From an uncultured cyanobacterium (GTDB lineage Bacteria; Cyanobacteriota; Cyanobacteriia; Cyanobacteriales; Microcystaceae): a stretch of 64,000 bases of DNA. Shown here in pieces: positions 27,191 through 37,007 of this stretch; the first letter of the stretch is position 1; each line of letters begins with the position of its first letter. The notes beneath the pieces were generated by a model. It ran no database searches, was not told the origin of the DNA, and was given only the letters and a program-made list of their open reading frames with translations. The position numbers were made by a program, and so were the translations under genes. The stretch spans positions 1 to 64,000 of the forward strand of contig CAISPN010000094.1 in NCBI GenBank assembly GCA_903887375.1, in the 5' to 3' direction.

Positions 27191-29131
27191 TTAATTAAGT
27201 AATTGATTAACTTGATTTAAAAGAGAACTGTAATCATAATTTCCTTTTTGTAAAATATTATTTACATAACCACTTAGTCTTTGCCGATCATCTGAGGTTA
27301 AATCCTTAGCTGTAATTACAACCACTGGAATATCTTTCCATTGAAAATTTTTGCGCAATTCCTCAATAAATTGAAATCCATCCATTTCCGGCATCATCAG
27401 ATCTAGAAGAATTAATTTGGGTATTGACTGTTTTACCACTTCTAAAGCACTTATCCCATTGCAAGCTTCCTTTGTAGTTAAACCAATTTTTTCTAATTGA
27501 CTATGTAATATATCACGGTTATTACTCTCATCATCAACAATCAAAACATAGCCACCACTTTCAGAAGAAATGTATTTATTTAGGATCAATTTTATTTTTT
27601 CACCACATATTGGCTTGACTAAGTAATCAGATGCACCAAGAGTAAAGCCTAATTTTTTATCAGTAACAAAACTAGAAATAATTACTGGTATTGAAACTAA
27701 TTCAACATCTTCCTTGATTTTGCTTAGTACATTCCATCCGTCTATTTTTGGCATTATGATATCTAAAATAATAAGATCAGGATGATATTGTTTTGCTAAC
27801 ATTAACCCATCTTCAGATTGGCTAGTTGAAATCAAATTAAAGCCCTGAGGTACCAATATTTTTTTAATCATATCGGCAGCATTGGGATCATCATCAATTA
27901 CTAAAATGGTTTTAAACTCAGGATTATTAATTTGAGTTATTTTGGTCACAAGTTCTACATTATTTTTATCTATATTTTTATCTATAACTGTTAAAGGAAG
28001 AGCAATTGTAAATGTAGTCCCCTTTCCATATATACTATCGACTGTGACATCGCCACCCATCATTTCACAAAATCTTTTAGTAATATTCAACCCAAGTCCA
28101 GTACCACCATATTTGCGTGTGGTTGAAGCATCAGCTTGAGAAAAAGGCTTAAATAATTTTGTTAATTGTGCTGGAGTCATTCCAATACCACTATCGGTTA
28201 CTTTCATAGAAATCCAATCTTGTGAAACCTTTGTATATCGTTCGATGCAAAGAGTTATGTCACCATGATCAGTAAATTTACTAGCATTGCTTAGAAGATT
28301 GAAGAGAGATTGACGTATTTTAGTCAAGTCAGCATGCATTGTTCCAATATTTTCTGCAATATTAATTTTGAGAACATTACTATTTTTCTCAATCAAAGGA
28401 TTTATCATACTAACTACATCTTTAACCATTTGGTTAATGTCAAAGGTTTCTAAATAAAGATCCATTCTGCCTGCTTCTATTTTGGAGATATCAAGAATAT
28501 CATTGATTAAGCTTAAAAGATGTTTACCTGCACTTTTTATTTTTCCAAGATCAGATACAAATTCTTCTTCTCCCATATCTTGAGCTTCTTCTTCAAGGAT
28601 TTCGCTATAGCCAATAATGGCATTGAGCGGGGTTCTTAATTCATGGCTCATGTTAGCAAGAAAGTTACTTTTGGTTTGGCTTGCCTCTTCTGCCTCTTCT
28701 TTAGCTAGTTTTATACTTTCTTCAGCTTCAATTCTTTTGAGATGATTACCATATGCTATGGAATGGTAACGAATCCTGGCAATCAATTCTGCTGCATGGG
28801 GCAGTTTAACTAAATAGTCATTAGCTCCCATAGCAAAAGCCTTGGCTTTGATTTCACCATCATCCTTACTGGATAGTACGACTAAGGGGATATCAAATGT
28901 AGGAGAATCTTGGGCACGCAAAAACTTGACTAACAACAATCCATCTAGGTTTGGCATTACCAGATCTTGGAGAATTACTGTCGGCTGGTATTCTCTTGCT
29001 ACCTTGATTGCCAACATGGGATCACTGCAGTAATTGAAATCAATATCAGCTTGCGGTTTTAACATGCGACGAATTCCCTCAGCAATAATGGGCTGGTCAT
29101 CGATTAAAAGGACACGAATTGGATCATTCAT
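27191..29131 (-). CDS. Hybrid histidine kinase, REC-HisKA-HATPase-REC-REC
   Basis: 646 residues, soluble. REC1 (1-125, phosphoacceptor D56, near-identical to the REC-PP2C receiver). HisKA has phosphoacceptor H163 in [12 protein letters not shown]. HATPase carries VTDSGIGM and [17 protein letters not shown]2 has VIDDDPN and [14 protein letters not shown]3 has IVDDES and [11 protein letters not shown]. No sensor or membrane domain is present, so REC1 is the input, presumably fed by the CheA homologue. ATGA overlap with cheB upstream. It occupies the place where Wsp systems carry the WspR output gene. Confidence 0.95.
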   Translation of the reverse strand: MNDPIRVLLIDDQPIIAEGIRRMLKPQADIDFNYCSDPMLAIKVAREYQPTVILQDLVMPNLDGLLLVKFLRAQDSPTFDIPLVVLSSKDDGEIKAKAFAMGANDYLVKLPHAAELIARIRYHSIAYGNHLKRIEAEESIKLAKEEAEEASQTKSNFLANMSHELRTPLNAIIGYSEILEEEAQDMGEEEFVSDLGKIKSAGKHLLSLINDILDISKIEAGRMDLYLETFDINQMVKDVVSMINPLIEKNSNVLKINIAENIGTMHADLTKIRQSLFNLLSNASKFTDHGDITLCIERYTKVSQDWISMKVTDSGIGMTPAQLTKLFKPFSQADASTTRKYGGTGLGLNITKRFCEMMGGDVTVDSIYGKGTTFTIALPLTVIDKNIDKNNVELVTKITQINNPEFKTILVIDDDPNAADMIKKILVPQGFNLISTSQSEDGLMLAKQYHPDLIILDIIMPKIDGWNVLSKIKEDVELVSIPVIISSFVTDKKLGFTLGASDYLVKPICGEKIKLILNKYISSESGGYVLIVDDESNNRDILHSQLEKIGLTTKEACNGISALEVVKQSIPKLILLDLMMPEMDGFQFIEELRKNFQWKDIPVVVITAKDLTSDDRQRLSGYVNNILQKGNYDYSSLLNQVNQLLN

Positions 29132-30099
29132 TTACTAATAGTTCCTTTAATGACTAGATTTTTAATAGAAGTAGCGATTTGCTCAAGTGGCAGAATTTCG
29201 CTAGCTGCATTTAGTTCTACTGCTACTTTGGGCATTCCATAGACAGCCGAAGTGGTCTGGTTTTGGGCAATAGTATGCCAACCTTTTAAACGAAGGAGTT
29301 TGAGTCCTTGGGCTCCATCTTTACCCATACCAGTTAACAGTACTGCAATACCAGGTCTACTCCAATTTTTAGCTAGACTTTCAAAAAAAACATCCACAGA
29401 AGGGCGATAGGCATAATTTACTGGATTTTCAGTATAAGAGAGGGTGAGATTATGAGTCAGATAGAGATGATCATTAGTAGCAGCTACTAATGCTTCACCT
29501 GCGCACAAGCGATCTCCTTCTTTCGCTGTTCTAACTTTTAAAGAGGTTTGTTGATCTAACCACTGTGCCAAACCTAAGGAGAATTGTTGATCAATATGTT
29601 GGATGATGACTATTGGTGAGAGAAAGTTGGCAGATAAATGAGACAGAATAACTGAAAGTGCTTGCGGTCCTCCAGTGGAGGCGCCGAATACTACAAGTGG
29701 TGCATTAATAGTTTTCTTGAGTCCTTTTTTTATTCCCCTGAGTTTGCCAACAGTTGAAATTTTTTGGAGAAGAGATTGTTGACTATTGTCTGCTGCTATG
29801 TTTACCGAATCAAGAGCTCCATAACCTATAGCTTCAAAAATTTTGGCTGTGTTTTCTTCTGAAGTGATGGTAACCAAGACAATTGGACAGGGGGAATGGA
29901 GCATGATTAAGCGAGTGGCTTGGACACCATCAAGTACTGAAATTCTCAAACCCATTAAGATCAAATCAGGTCGATCTTCTAGAGATCTAGATACAGCCTG
30001 CTCACCATTGTGGGCAATCCAAGCAATTTCATGTTCGCTTGGGATCATTTCACGCAAGGTCTTGACAGTAGCTAAATTATCAGCAATAGCAATACGCAT
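29128..30099 (-). CDS. cheB: CheB-like methylesterase with degenerate receiver (WspF-like)
   Basis: 323 residues. The C-terminal methylesterase keeps its catalytic triad: S141 ([10 protein letters not shown]), H168 (IIQHID), D261 (GMGKDGAQG). The receiver is degenerate: the paired acidic residues are D7-N8, the phosphoacceptor position is Gly ([14 protein letters not shown]50) and the conserved Lys is absent (ALDSVN). The esterase may therefore act without phosphorylation control. The family role is removing methyl groups from the chemoreceptor. It follows cheA by 4 bases and overlaps the hybrid kinase gene by 4. Confidence 0.95.
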   Translation of the reverse strand: MRIAIADNLATVKTLREMIPSEHEIAWIAHNGEQAVSRSLEDRPDLILMGLRISVLDGVQATRLIMLHSPCPIVLVTITSEENTAKIFEAIGYGALDSVNIAADNSQQSLLQKISTVGKLRGIKKGLKKTINAPLVVFGASTGGPQALSVILSHLSANFLSPIVIIQHIDQQFSLGLAQWLDQQTSLKVRTAKEGDRLCAGEALVAATNDHLYLTHNLTLSYTENPVNYAYRPSVDVFFESLAKNWSRPGIAVLLTGMGKDGAQGLKLLRLKGWHTIAQNQTTSAVYGMPKVAVELNAASEILPLEQIATSIKNLVIKGTISK

Positions 30100-30103
30100 A
30101 TTT

Positions 30104-32809
30104 CTAAGTTCCTAATAGATTAGCCACAGCTTCAACCAAGGTATTATCTTCAAAACTACTTTTAGTCAAATAATAATTAGCACCAGCTTCCATCCCCTGA
30201 AGTCGATCTTCTTGGCGATCTCGATAAGAGACAACAATGATAGGTAAAAAAGAGTAGATAGGATGATTGCGAATATTTTTGATTAATTCAATTCCATTCA
30301 TTCGCGGCATATCAATATCACTAATCACCAAATCATAAGGTTTGGTTCGTATAGCGTTCCAGCCCTGTAGTCCATCTACAGCAACATCGACTTGATAACC
30401 TCTGTTTTCTAATAATTTACGCTCAGTTTCTCTGACTGTTATGGAGTCATCTACCACCAGAATAGTCTTAGGTTGAATTACTTCTTGACTTTCTATGTTA
30501 TTTAGGTCAATTTTGGTCAAGTGACTAGTATCTAAGAGTTGATTGATAGATTGTATTAAATCATTGGTATCAATAATCAAAACGGGCGAGCCATCTTGAT
30601 CTAGAGCCAAGGCGCTGATATCTTTTACCTTACCCAATCTGGGATCTAATGGTCTGACTACTAGATCCCTCTCACCTAAAAAGCGTTCAACTAAAACTCC
30701 ATAACTGTCTGAGTCATCACTAATAACTACTACCGAGAATTGGTTTTCTGGTTCTACATTTATTTCATAAAAGCCGAAAATCTGATCTGCTGCAATCAGT
30801 CCAATATTTTTGCCATCAATTGTAAAAAACTGTCTACCTTCTACTGTGGTAACATCTGCGTTCTTCAACATGATGATCCGATCTATTCTAGCTAGTGCAA
30901 AAGCGTAAACCTCTCCAGCAATTTCCACCAGCAAAGTACGAATTACTGAAAGGGTCAGGGGAAGCTGGAAGTGAAAACTAGTTCCCTTACCCAATACCGT
31001 AGAAACTCTGACATTGCCAGCAACTTCTTGAGTCATACTCTTGACGATATCTAGTCCTACTCCTCTTCCAGAAATCTCTGTAACTTCTTTGGATGTTGAA
31101 AAGCCTGGTAAAAAGAGAAATTCTAATAGCTCAGATTTACTCATTTGCTCTGCCATTTCAAAAGAAGAAAAGCCGCGATCAATCACCTTGGCTTTCAATT
31201 TTTCTATATCTATTCCTCTTCCATCATCGCTGATTGTAATTGCCAGCATCCCACCGCGATGAAAGGCTTCAAGCTTTATGTTGCCTTGGGCTGGTTTGCC
31301 AATAGCTATGCGTTCTTCTGTAGTTTCTAAACCATGATCTAAGGCATTGCGCAGAATATGAGTCAGAGGAGCTTCTAATTTTATAAGAATATCTCGATCT
31401 ACAGGTGTACTCTTGCCAATTATTTCGAAATTGACTTGTTTGTTTAATTGACGAGCTAGGTCTCGCAACATACGAGGAAACCCTTGTACACCATCACTAA
31501 AAGGTCTCATGTTGGTAGTAATTACCTCGTTATAAAGACGATCGGAAAGACTAATGGTGCGGTAATCATATTGCTCTAGCTCTTGAATCCTCTGCCCTAT
31601 AACCTTGATTTGCTGTTGCCCCTTAGCAATTAGATCTCTTAGCAAGTCATCTAGTTGGTTATCATTTTTGTACATGCTCAAATGGTTGCGTAAATCTTCA
31701 ATCGACTTGATCAGATCCAATTGTTGAGATTTAAATTGAATCAGAGAATTTGTAAAAGGCTCTAACCAATTAGCGCTGATCAATGCCTCACCAGCTAGTC
31801 CCATGATTCGGTTGAGATTATCGGCATTCACCCGAACTATTCTTTCTTGTCCACTATGGCTAACTTTAGTAGGCTCTTTATGTATTTCCTGAGTTGAAGT
31901 TACTACTGTTTGTGATATTTCTTGCTGTTGAGCTTGGGGATTGAGAATGTTGGCTATTGCTAGATAGATTGATTGCAGTTTAGTCTCATAAGATTCTAAT
32001 TCTTTAACGTCAACCTGGCTGATTACTGAAAGTTCATCAACTCCTTGTAGTAGAATGTCAACATCTTTTGATTGGATAAGAATTTGTTTTTTCTGAGCTG
32101 CGACAAAACAGTCCTCCATCACATGAGCCAAGTTGACGACACTACCAAATCCTACAATTCTAGCTGCTCCCTTGACTGAATGAGCAGAGCGCATGAGAGC
32201 TTCTAAAGCTTGAATTGAGGTAGGATTGCTTTCTAGAGAGAGTAGTCCATTATTGAGGATATTGACCTGCGTCTCAACTTCCAAACGAAACAGCTCAAAC
32301 ATTGATTCATCTTGAATTATGTCATTATGCGCTGGGTTGGTTTGTACAACTGGAAGTTTGGGTAGATCTTGGATTGCCGGCTCTAAGTTTACCGAATCTG
32401 TAATATCTGTAATAGTAGAACTAGATGCAGCTACTAAAGCATTCTTAATTCTAGAGATTTCCCAAGAGTCATTTTCTAGCCAGTTTGGCCATTCCTCTTG
32501 GCTAACCTGACTCATTTTTGTAATTAAAGTTGTGCTTTGACTAACCAATTCTAGTTCAGCTTGACTAAAAACATGATTTTGCCTGAGAAATTTAGCCAGG
32601 TAATACTCTAGAGAATGCGTCAATTCGACTACTGCATTTCTTTCAATTAGATTAGCCATTGCGTAGATAATATGGACAGACTCTATACTTTTTTCTAGAG
32701 CTGATTCGTCGGGATTTTGAGTCTTTAGCAGTTCGATTTGCTCTTCTAATAAAGCTACCTGCTGGGCTACCTCATGCTTAAAAAGTTCTAATATCGAGTA
32801 GTTATTCAT
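30104..32809 (-). CDS. cheA: CheA-like hybrid kinase with C-terminal receiver (WspE-like)
   Basis: 901 residues. HPt1 (1-110) has H46 but in a degraded motif (VHIIYAMA). HPt2 (about 165-285) has the canonical H210 in SAHSVKGAAR. A dimerisation segment follows, then HATPase with N-box HILRNALDHGLE (about 484-495), SDDGRGID and ISGRGVGLDIV. The CheW-like domain covers about 620-760. The receiver (781-901) has VVDDS and phosphoacceptor D831 in VISDIDMPRMNG. It is the central kinase of the cluster; likely targets are its own receiver, REC1 of the hybrid kinase and the REC-PP2C protein. Confidence 0.96.
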   Translation of the reverse strand: MNNYSILELFKHEVAQQVALLEEQIELLKTQNPDESALEKSIESVHIIYAMANLIERNAVVELTHSLEYYLAKFLRQNHVFSQAELELVSQSTTLITKMSQVSQEEWPNWLENDSWEISRIKNALVAASSSTITDITDSVNLEPAIQDLPKLPVVQTNPAHNDIIQDESMFELFRLEVETQVNILNNGLLSLESNPTSIQALEALMRSAHSVKGAARIVGFGSVVNLAHVMEDCFVAAQKKQILIQSKDVDILLQGVDELSVISQVDVKELESYETKLQSIYLAIANILNPQAQQQEISQTVVTSTQEIHKEPTKVSHSGQERIVRVNADNLNRIMGLAGEALISANWLEPFTNSLIQFKSQQLDLIKSIEDLRNHLSMYKNDNQLDDLLRDLIAKGQQQIKVIGQRIQELEQYDYRTISLSDRLYNEVITTNMRPFSDGVQGFPRMLRDLARQLNKQVNFEIIGKSTPVDRDILIKLEAPLTHILRNALDHGLETTEERIAIGKPAQGNIKLEAFHRGGMLAITISDDGRGIDIEKLKAKVIDRGFSSFEMAEQMSKSELLEFLFLPGFSTSKEVTEISGRGVGLDIVKSMTQEVAGNVRVSTVLGKGTSFHFQLPLTLSVIRTLLVEIAGEVYAFALARIDRIIMLKNADVTTVEGRQFFTIDGKNIGLIAADQIFGFYEINVEPENQFSVVVISDDSDSYGVLVERFLGERDLVVRPLDPRLGKVKDISALALDQDGSPVLIIDTNDLIQSINQLLDTSHLTKIDLNNIESQEVIQPKTILVVDDSITVRETERKLLENRGYQVDVAVDGLQGWNAIRTKPYDLVISDIDMPRMNGIELIKNIRNHPIYSFLPIIVVSYRDRQEDRLQGMEAGANYYLTKSSFEDNTLVEAVANLLGT

Positions 32810-32815
32810 GTAATT

Positions 32816-33502
32816 TTATATCTCTAGAATCCTGGTATTGAGAGTGTAGAATATCAACTCAGCATCAAGAAAGTTCACCTTTTGTCCCTGCCAGTCTAGA
32901 ACATATTGAGTGTATGTTTCTGTAGCCTTGGTGATGACAACTGGTGCTTGTTTTAATTCTTGGGGACCGAAACGGTAAACACCCAAAACTTCATCTACCG
33001 GAAAAACCCAACGAAATTCGGTATTTCCCACTACAATCATTTTTTGTCCAACCTCTTTGGTAATATCAGAATCAACATTTAAAGACAAAAGATGAGCCAA
33101 TGAAACACACATTAGTGTTTCTCCCCTGATATTAGTTAAACCTAAAAACAGTTGATTACTGCGATTGGGCAAACGGTGAACAATCCTAGGAACCACTATC
33201 TCTTGCAAAGAACTAACGGGCAATGCTAACAACTCTTGGGAAATGCGAAAAATCATCAGAGATATCGTTTCTTTGATGGAAGTATTGATCACTTGAGTAA
33301 CAGTTTCAGCCATTATCCCAGTCCAATATTCCAGAGACTCTAGTGTGACCTCCTGGTTGAATAGACTTCTTCCTGTTTCTAAGTAAACTGGACAATTGTG
33401 GCAATGTATAACCGAATTGAGCTGTGGACAACTCAAATCACCTTTGACGCCTATCTCATTCCAACAACTGATTGAGGATTGTTCTGGTTCAAATGCCTTC
33501 AT
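32816..33502 (-). CDS. cheW: WspD-like CheW adaptor with four N-terminal cysteines
   Basis: 228 residues. The N-terminal extension carries C13, C25, C34 and C37 (SCWNEIGVKGD, then SCP, then HCHNCPVY), a pattern like that of Pseudomonas WspD. A CheW domain follows (about 80-225: MIFRISQELLALPV...TNIRGETLMCVSLAHLL). CheW couples receptor to kinase. The cysteines could bind a metal or cluster. Six bases upstream of cheA, four bases downstream of the receptor gene. Confidence 0.93.
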   Translation of the reverse strand: MKAFEPEQSSISCWNEIGVKGDLSCPQLNSVIHCHNCPVYLETGRSLFNQEVTLESLEYWTGIMAETVTQVINTSIKETISLMIFRISQELLALPVSSLQEIVVPRIVHRLPNRSNQLFLGLTNIRGETLMCVSLAHLLSLNVDSDITKEVGQKMIVVGNTEFRWVFPVDEVLGVYRFGPQELKQAPVVITKATETYTQYVLDWQGQKVNFLDAELIFYTLNTRILEI

Positions 33503-33505
33503 GGT

Positions 33506-35095
33506 TTAGTCTTTGGAATTGGAGATCTTTGATCTTAGACGGGTAGAAGCATCATTTAAATCAGCTAGAGCCGAGTTAGTGTCTTGAATTGCTACTTTTG
33601 TCTGCTCTCCAGCTTGGCTCAATTGCTGCATTGCTTCGTTAATTTGTTCAGCTCCTTGAGATTGTTCATGCATACCTTGTGAGACATCAACAAAGCTGGG
33701 ACTCAATCCCTGTATTTGTTGGTTTACTTGAAGGAGTTGATTAGAGATATTCTGTACTTTGTTTGTACTTTCATAGACATCGTTGCTAAACTTGTCCATT
33801 TGCATCACTCCAGCAGAAACAGCTACTTGCATTTCTTCGACCATTTGCTTAATTTCTAGAGTAGCTACTGCAGTTTGATCTGCTAGACGCCTGATTTCCC
33901 TAGCCACTACAGAAAAACCTGCACCATATTCTCCGGCCTTTTCCGCTTCAATAGCCGCATTGAGAGAAAGTAGATTAGTCTGTACTGCTACGTTGGTAAT
34001 TGTTTCTACTACACTATTGATGTTGTTAGCCTTGTTGTTCATGGTTCCTAATTTGGAAACAATTGAAGTAGTACCGTCGGATAAATTCACCATCACCTTT
34101 TGCATCTCCTGGAGCTCATCTTGACTATTTCCAGCTTCTATAGCAGTTTTCTGTGACAACTGGGCTAAGCGATCCATCGTTTGAGCTAATTGCCTAGAGG
34201 TGGCAGCAATTTGTCTGGAACTAGCAGAAACTTCGTTAGTTGAGGCATTTTGCTCAGCAACTGTTGCTTCTAGCTCTTTGCCCGATGCACCGATTTGATT
34301 ACAGGCAGTTACAATAGCTATACAGGATTTTTGCACTTGACGAGTAAGGTCGTTTCCTAGGTATTTGCCCAAAAATATCGCTAGGATTGGTCCCAATATC
34401 AAAGCTAGAGTTGTCAATAAATTCGAAAGACTTATAATGCTTTTGGCTTGTTTACCTGCATCATTTGCAATTTTGGTATTGTAGTTGATTAGATCTAAAA
34501 GAGCTTGAGTTGCTTTTTTTTGAGCGGGTTTAAATTCTTCTGCTCTGTATTTATTTACGTCCTGGTGAACTTTATTGGCTTGTACTGCTTTTAAATATGC
34601 AGGACTATTTTTTCTATTTGCCAAAAGTTCACTTATGATAATACCATTAGGCTCGGGAACCACCTGAAACTGTTTATAAAGTTCTAGCAAGCGATCTTTC
34701 TTCATGTTAAAATCTGCCCAAAGCGGTTTTGCAATATCGTAAAGTTTTTGCTCTTCTGGATCACGATCCGCCCCTTCATAAAGCTCTCTTCCTTTTTCAA
34801 TGTCCTTGTTAATCGAATCTAATTTTATAAATTCTTGATTTTTTTCTTCTGCTGTAACATCCTCATTTAATATCAAGCGCAGGATAGATTGAATTCGAGC
34901 ATATCCTTGATTCATTTGCCAAAGACCATTAACACTAGGAAAGGTATTGTCAGAATAGGTTTGCAGTTGTGCTGCTAACCGAGCATTGTTAAACAGACCA
35001 AGCAAGGCAACTAGAAAGACCAAAAAACCCATCAGAAAAAAGCCTCTTAAAAGCTGCTCTTGTAAAGTTTTGGCCTTGAGAATAAAATTAAACAT
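33506..35095 (-). CDS. WspA-like methyl-accepting chemotaxis protein
   Basis: 529 residues. TM1 (about 17-36); a helical periplasmic domain (about 37-220), probably a four-helix bundle; TM2 (about 225-245); and a cytoplasmic signalling domain with the hairpin tip AVQTNLLSLNAAIEAEKAGEYG and AREIRRLADQTAVATLEI followed by VSAGVMQMDKF. The tip and the following stretch are strikingly like Pseudomonas WspA, which responds to surface contact or envelope stress. No C-terminal tether pentapeptide. Sole receptor in the cluster. Confidence 0.95.
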   Translation of the reverse strand: MFNFILKAKTLQEQLLRGFFLMGFLVFLVALLGLFNNARLAAQLQTYSDNTFPSVNGLWQMNQGYARIQSILRLILNEDVTAEEKNQEFIKLDSINKDIEKGRELYEGADRDPEEQKLYDIAKPLWADFNMKKDRLLELYKQFQVVPEPNGIIISELLANRKNSPAYLKAVQANKVHQDVNKYRAEEFKPAQKKATQALLDLINYNTKIANDAGKQAKSIISLSNLLTTLALILGPILAIFLGKYLGNDLTRQVQKSCIAIVTACNQIGASGKELEATVAEQNASTNEVSASSRQIAATSRQLAQTMDRLAQLSQKTAIEAGNSQDELQEMQKVMVNLSDGTTSIVSKLGTMNNKANNINSVVETITNVAVQTNLLSLNAAIEAEKAGEYGAGFSVVAREIRRLADQTAVATLEIKQMVEEMQVAVSAGVMQMDKFSNDVYESTNKVQNISNQLLQVNQQIQGLSPSFVDVSQGMHEQSQGAEQINEAMQQLSQAGEQTKVAIQDTNSALADLNDASTRLRSKISNSKD

Positions 35096-35134
35096 AATTT
35101 TTAACCACTGTATTTTGTAAGTTTGAGAAATCTG

Positions 35135-36313
35135 TTAAGTATGGCTCAATCGTTCTAAACGTTTTTTTAGAATTTTAACCTCATTAGGATCTCCTCTTTG
35201 TTCTTTGATTAACAAAAGGTATGTTAGGGCTTGGCGATCTTGTGGATCGAGATAAAGCGCCCTTTGAAAGCACTCTTGGGCTTCAATAATATTGGAAGAA
35301 GCTTGATATAACTCCCCTAACAGTATATGTCCTTCTGTGTTTAAAGAAAACTGATTTAGATGATTTTTACATAAATTGATAGACTCTTCTATTTTTCCCA
35401 TATTAGCTAATTTTCTTGCTTTAACTAAGTATGATTCTTCTTCTTTAGGCTGATCTGGCAAAAATTTTTGTGAGGAATCTTTAGGGTAAATGATTAAAGG
35501 CTCTTGGAAGGAATCTTTAGGTAGAGAAGATTGCTTTTGAGGTTGAATTTTCTGATAGGCAAAAGTGAACGGTTTATTCAAACTAAGATAAGACTTTAAA
35601 GAAACATAGATGGTTTCTGCCGAGCCGACAAATAAAATGCCTCCATTTTTAAGAGATCTTGTAATTTGTTCTATTAATTTGTGGGCAATCTCACTATCAA
35701 GATATATCAGCAAGTTGCGACAGAAGATAACATCATAATGATTTTCTGGAAAATTATGAATATTCAATATATTTCCCTGTTTAAAATGGACTATCTTGGA
35801 AACTTCTGGTGAAAGTTGATATCCCTGTGTAACTGGCTGAAAATAATGTTGATACTTAAAATCTCCCCGAAACGAATTTTTTCCATAAATTGCTTTGGTC
35901 GCCTTGGCAATTGCCCGATGACTTATGTCAATTGCCTCAATCGTGAATTTTTCAGGGAGAAGCCCAGCTTCTAAAAGACTCATGGCTATTGAATAGGGCT
36001 CTTCTCCAGTGCTACAAGGGATACTCAATAGTTTTATTGGCTTAGTTAATTTAATACTAGATGCATATGATTTTAAATACTCAAATGGTTGTGTATCCCT
36101 AAAAAACCAAGTTTCTGGAACAACTATTTCTTCGATTAAGTGTGTAAATTCCTCAGATGAATTCTTGAGTTTTTTATAATAGGAATCATCATCAAGATTC
36201 AATTTATTTTGTCTTTTTTCTATAATATAGCTCAATCTTTCTTTGCACAAAACCGTAGAATTAAAGCCAATCTTGATTTTGAGTAGTTCTTCAATTTCTT
36301 TTACAAATTTCAT
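35135..36313 (-). CDS. cheR: CheR-type receptor methyltransferase with TPR tail (WspC-like)
   Basis: 392 residues. CheR N-terminal helical domain (about 1-75), then the SAM-dependent methyltransferase (LLSIPCSTGEEPYSIAMSLLE, HYDVIFCRNLLIYLD, ILFVGSAETIY). A C-terminal TPR pair (about 295-390) follows: ISLCKNHLNQFSLNTEGHILLGELY and AQECFQRALYLDPQDRQAL. The TPR tail is the WspC signature. It methylates receptor glutamates. ATGA overlap with the upstream cheW. Confidence 0.95.
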   Translation of the reverse strand: MKFVKEIEELLKIKIGFNSTVLCKERLSYIIEKRQNKLNLDDDSYYKKLKNSSEEFTHLIEEIVVPETWFFRDTQPFEYLKSYASSIKLTKPIKLLSIPCSTGEEPYSIAMSLLEAGLLPEKFTIEAIDISHRAIAKATKAIYGKNSFRGDFKYQHYFQPVTQGYQLSPEVSKIVHFKQGNILNIHNFPENHYDVIFCRNLLIYLDSEIAHKLIEQITRSLKNGGILFVGSAETIYVSLKSYLSLNKPFTFAYQKIQPQKQSSLPKDSFQEPLIIYPKDSSQKFLPDQPKEEESYLVKARKLANMGKIEESINLCKNHLNQFSLNTEGHILLGELYQASSNIIEAQECFQRALYLDPQDRQALTYLLLIKEQRGDPNEVKILKKRLERLSHT

Positions 36314-36768
36314 GAGGCTCCCTCCATCAAAAGAGTAAATGGCTCAGAATCTTTCAAGATATCTTCTATTTCTATGCATTGAATTATCTCATTTTGATTA
36401 ATCATAATCTTAGAAATATAAGTGGATTTGGTATAATTAATATCTGGCTCTATCAATTCAGAAATCGGTTTATTGATTGTTTCAGTAACCTTCTCAGCAA
36501 TCAAGCCCAAACAGCGAATCATATTGTCTTGGTTATAATACTTGAGAATGATGATACGAGTAGTTAAATAAATATGTTTAGACTCTTGTTTAATTAAAGA
36601 AGAAAAATCAACTACCGGTACTATCAAACCTCGATAATTAAAAAAGCCAGCCATGTAGCTAGGCGCATTATAAACTTTTTTAAGCACTACCATTGGAATG
36701 ACTTCTACCACATGGGTAGTCTCTAGTGCGTATCGATTTTCTTCTATCTGAAAAAGTAAAAATAGCAT
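36310..36768 (-). CDS. cheW: CheW adaptor (WspB-like), first gene of the chemosensory run
   Basis: 152 residues, a single CheW domain: FLLFQIEENRYALETTHVVEVIPMV, FNYRGLIVPVVDF and the CLGLIAEKVTETI segment. It is the first clear gene of the 16.5-kb minus-strand run and overlaps cheR by 4 bases. The start lacks an obvious ribosome binding site. Confidence 0.92.
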   Translation of the reverse strand: MLFLLFQIEENRYALETTHVVEVIPMVVLKKVYNAPSYMAGFFNYRGLIVPVVDFSSLIKQESKHIYLTTRIIILKYYNQDNMIRCLGLIAEKVTETINKPISELIEPDINYTKSTYISKIMINQNEIIQCIEIEDILKDSEPFTLLMEGAS

Positions 36769-36774
36769 AAAAAA

Positions 36775-36963
36775 CTAGCTTGGATTTTGAGTAACAAATT
36801 CTGGTTTTAGGTGATCTAGGAAAACACTGAAGGCACTCAGTTCTATATTATAGCGGTTATTTTTCCGACTTCGTCTACCTAGCAGCGATTCCAAGGGTTG
36901 ACAAAAGGTGTTTACAATTTTCACAAACCTTATTTCAAAATGATCTATTTTGATACCAAGCAA
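36775..36963 (-). CDS. Possible small gene before the chemosensory run
   Basis: A 62-codon reading frame from TTG at 36963 ends six bases before cheW. The composition looks protein-like (VNTFCQPLESLLGRRSRKN, then NIELSAFSVFLDHLKPEFV). There is no ATG and no clear ribosome binding site, and I recognise no family. It may be a leader peptide, the tail of a decayed gene, or chance. Confidence 0.25.
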   Translation of the reverse strand: MLGIKIDHFEIRFVKIVNTFCQPLESLLGRRSRKNNRYNIELSAFSVFLDHLKPEFVTQNPS

Positions 36964-37007
36964 TTCATATAGAGAGGATCATAAATTACTTTCTCTAAAA
37001 AAACAAT

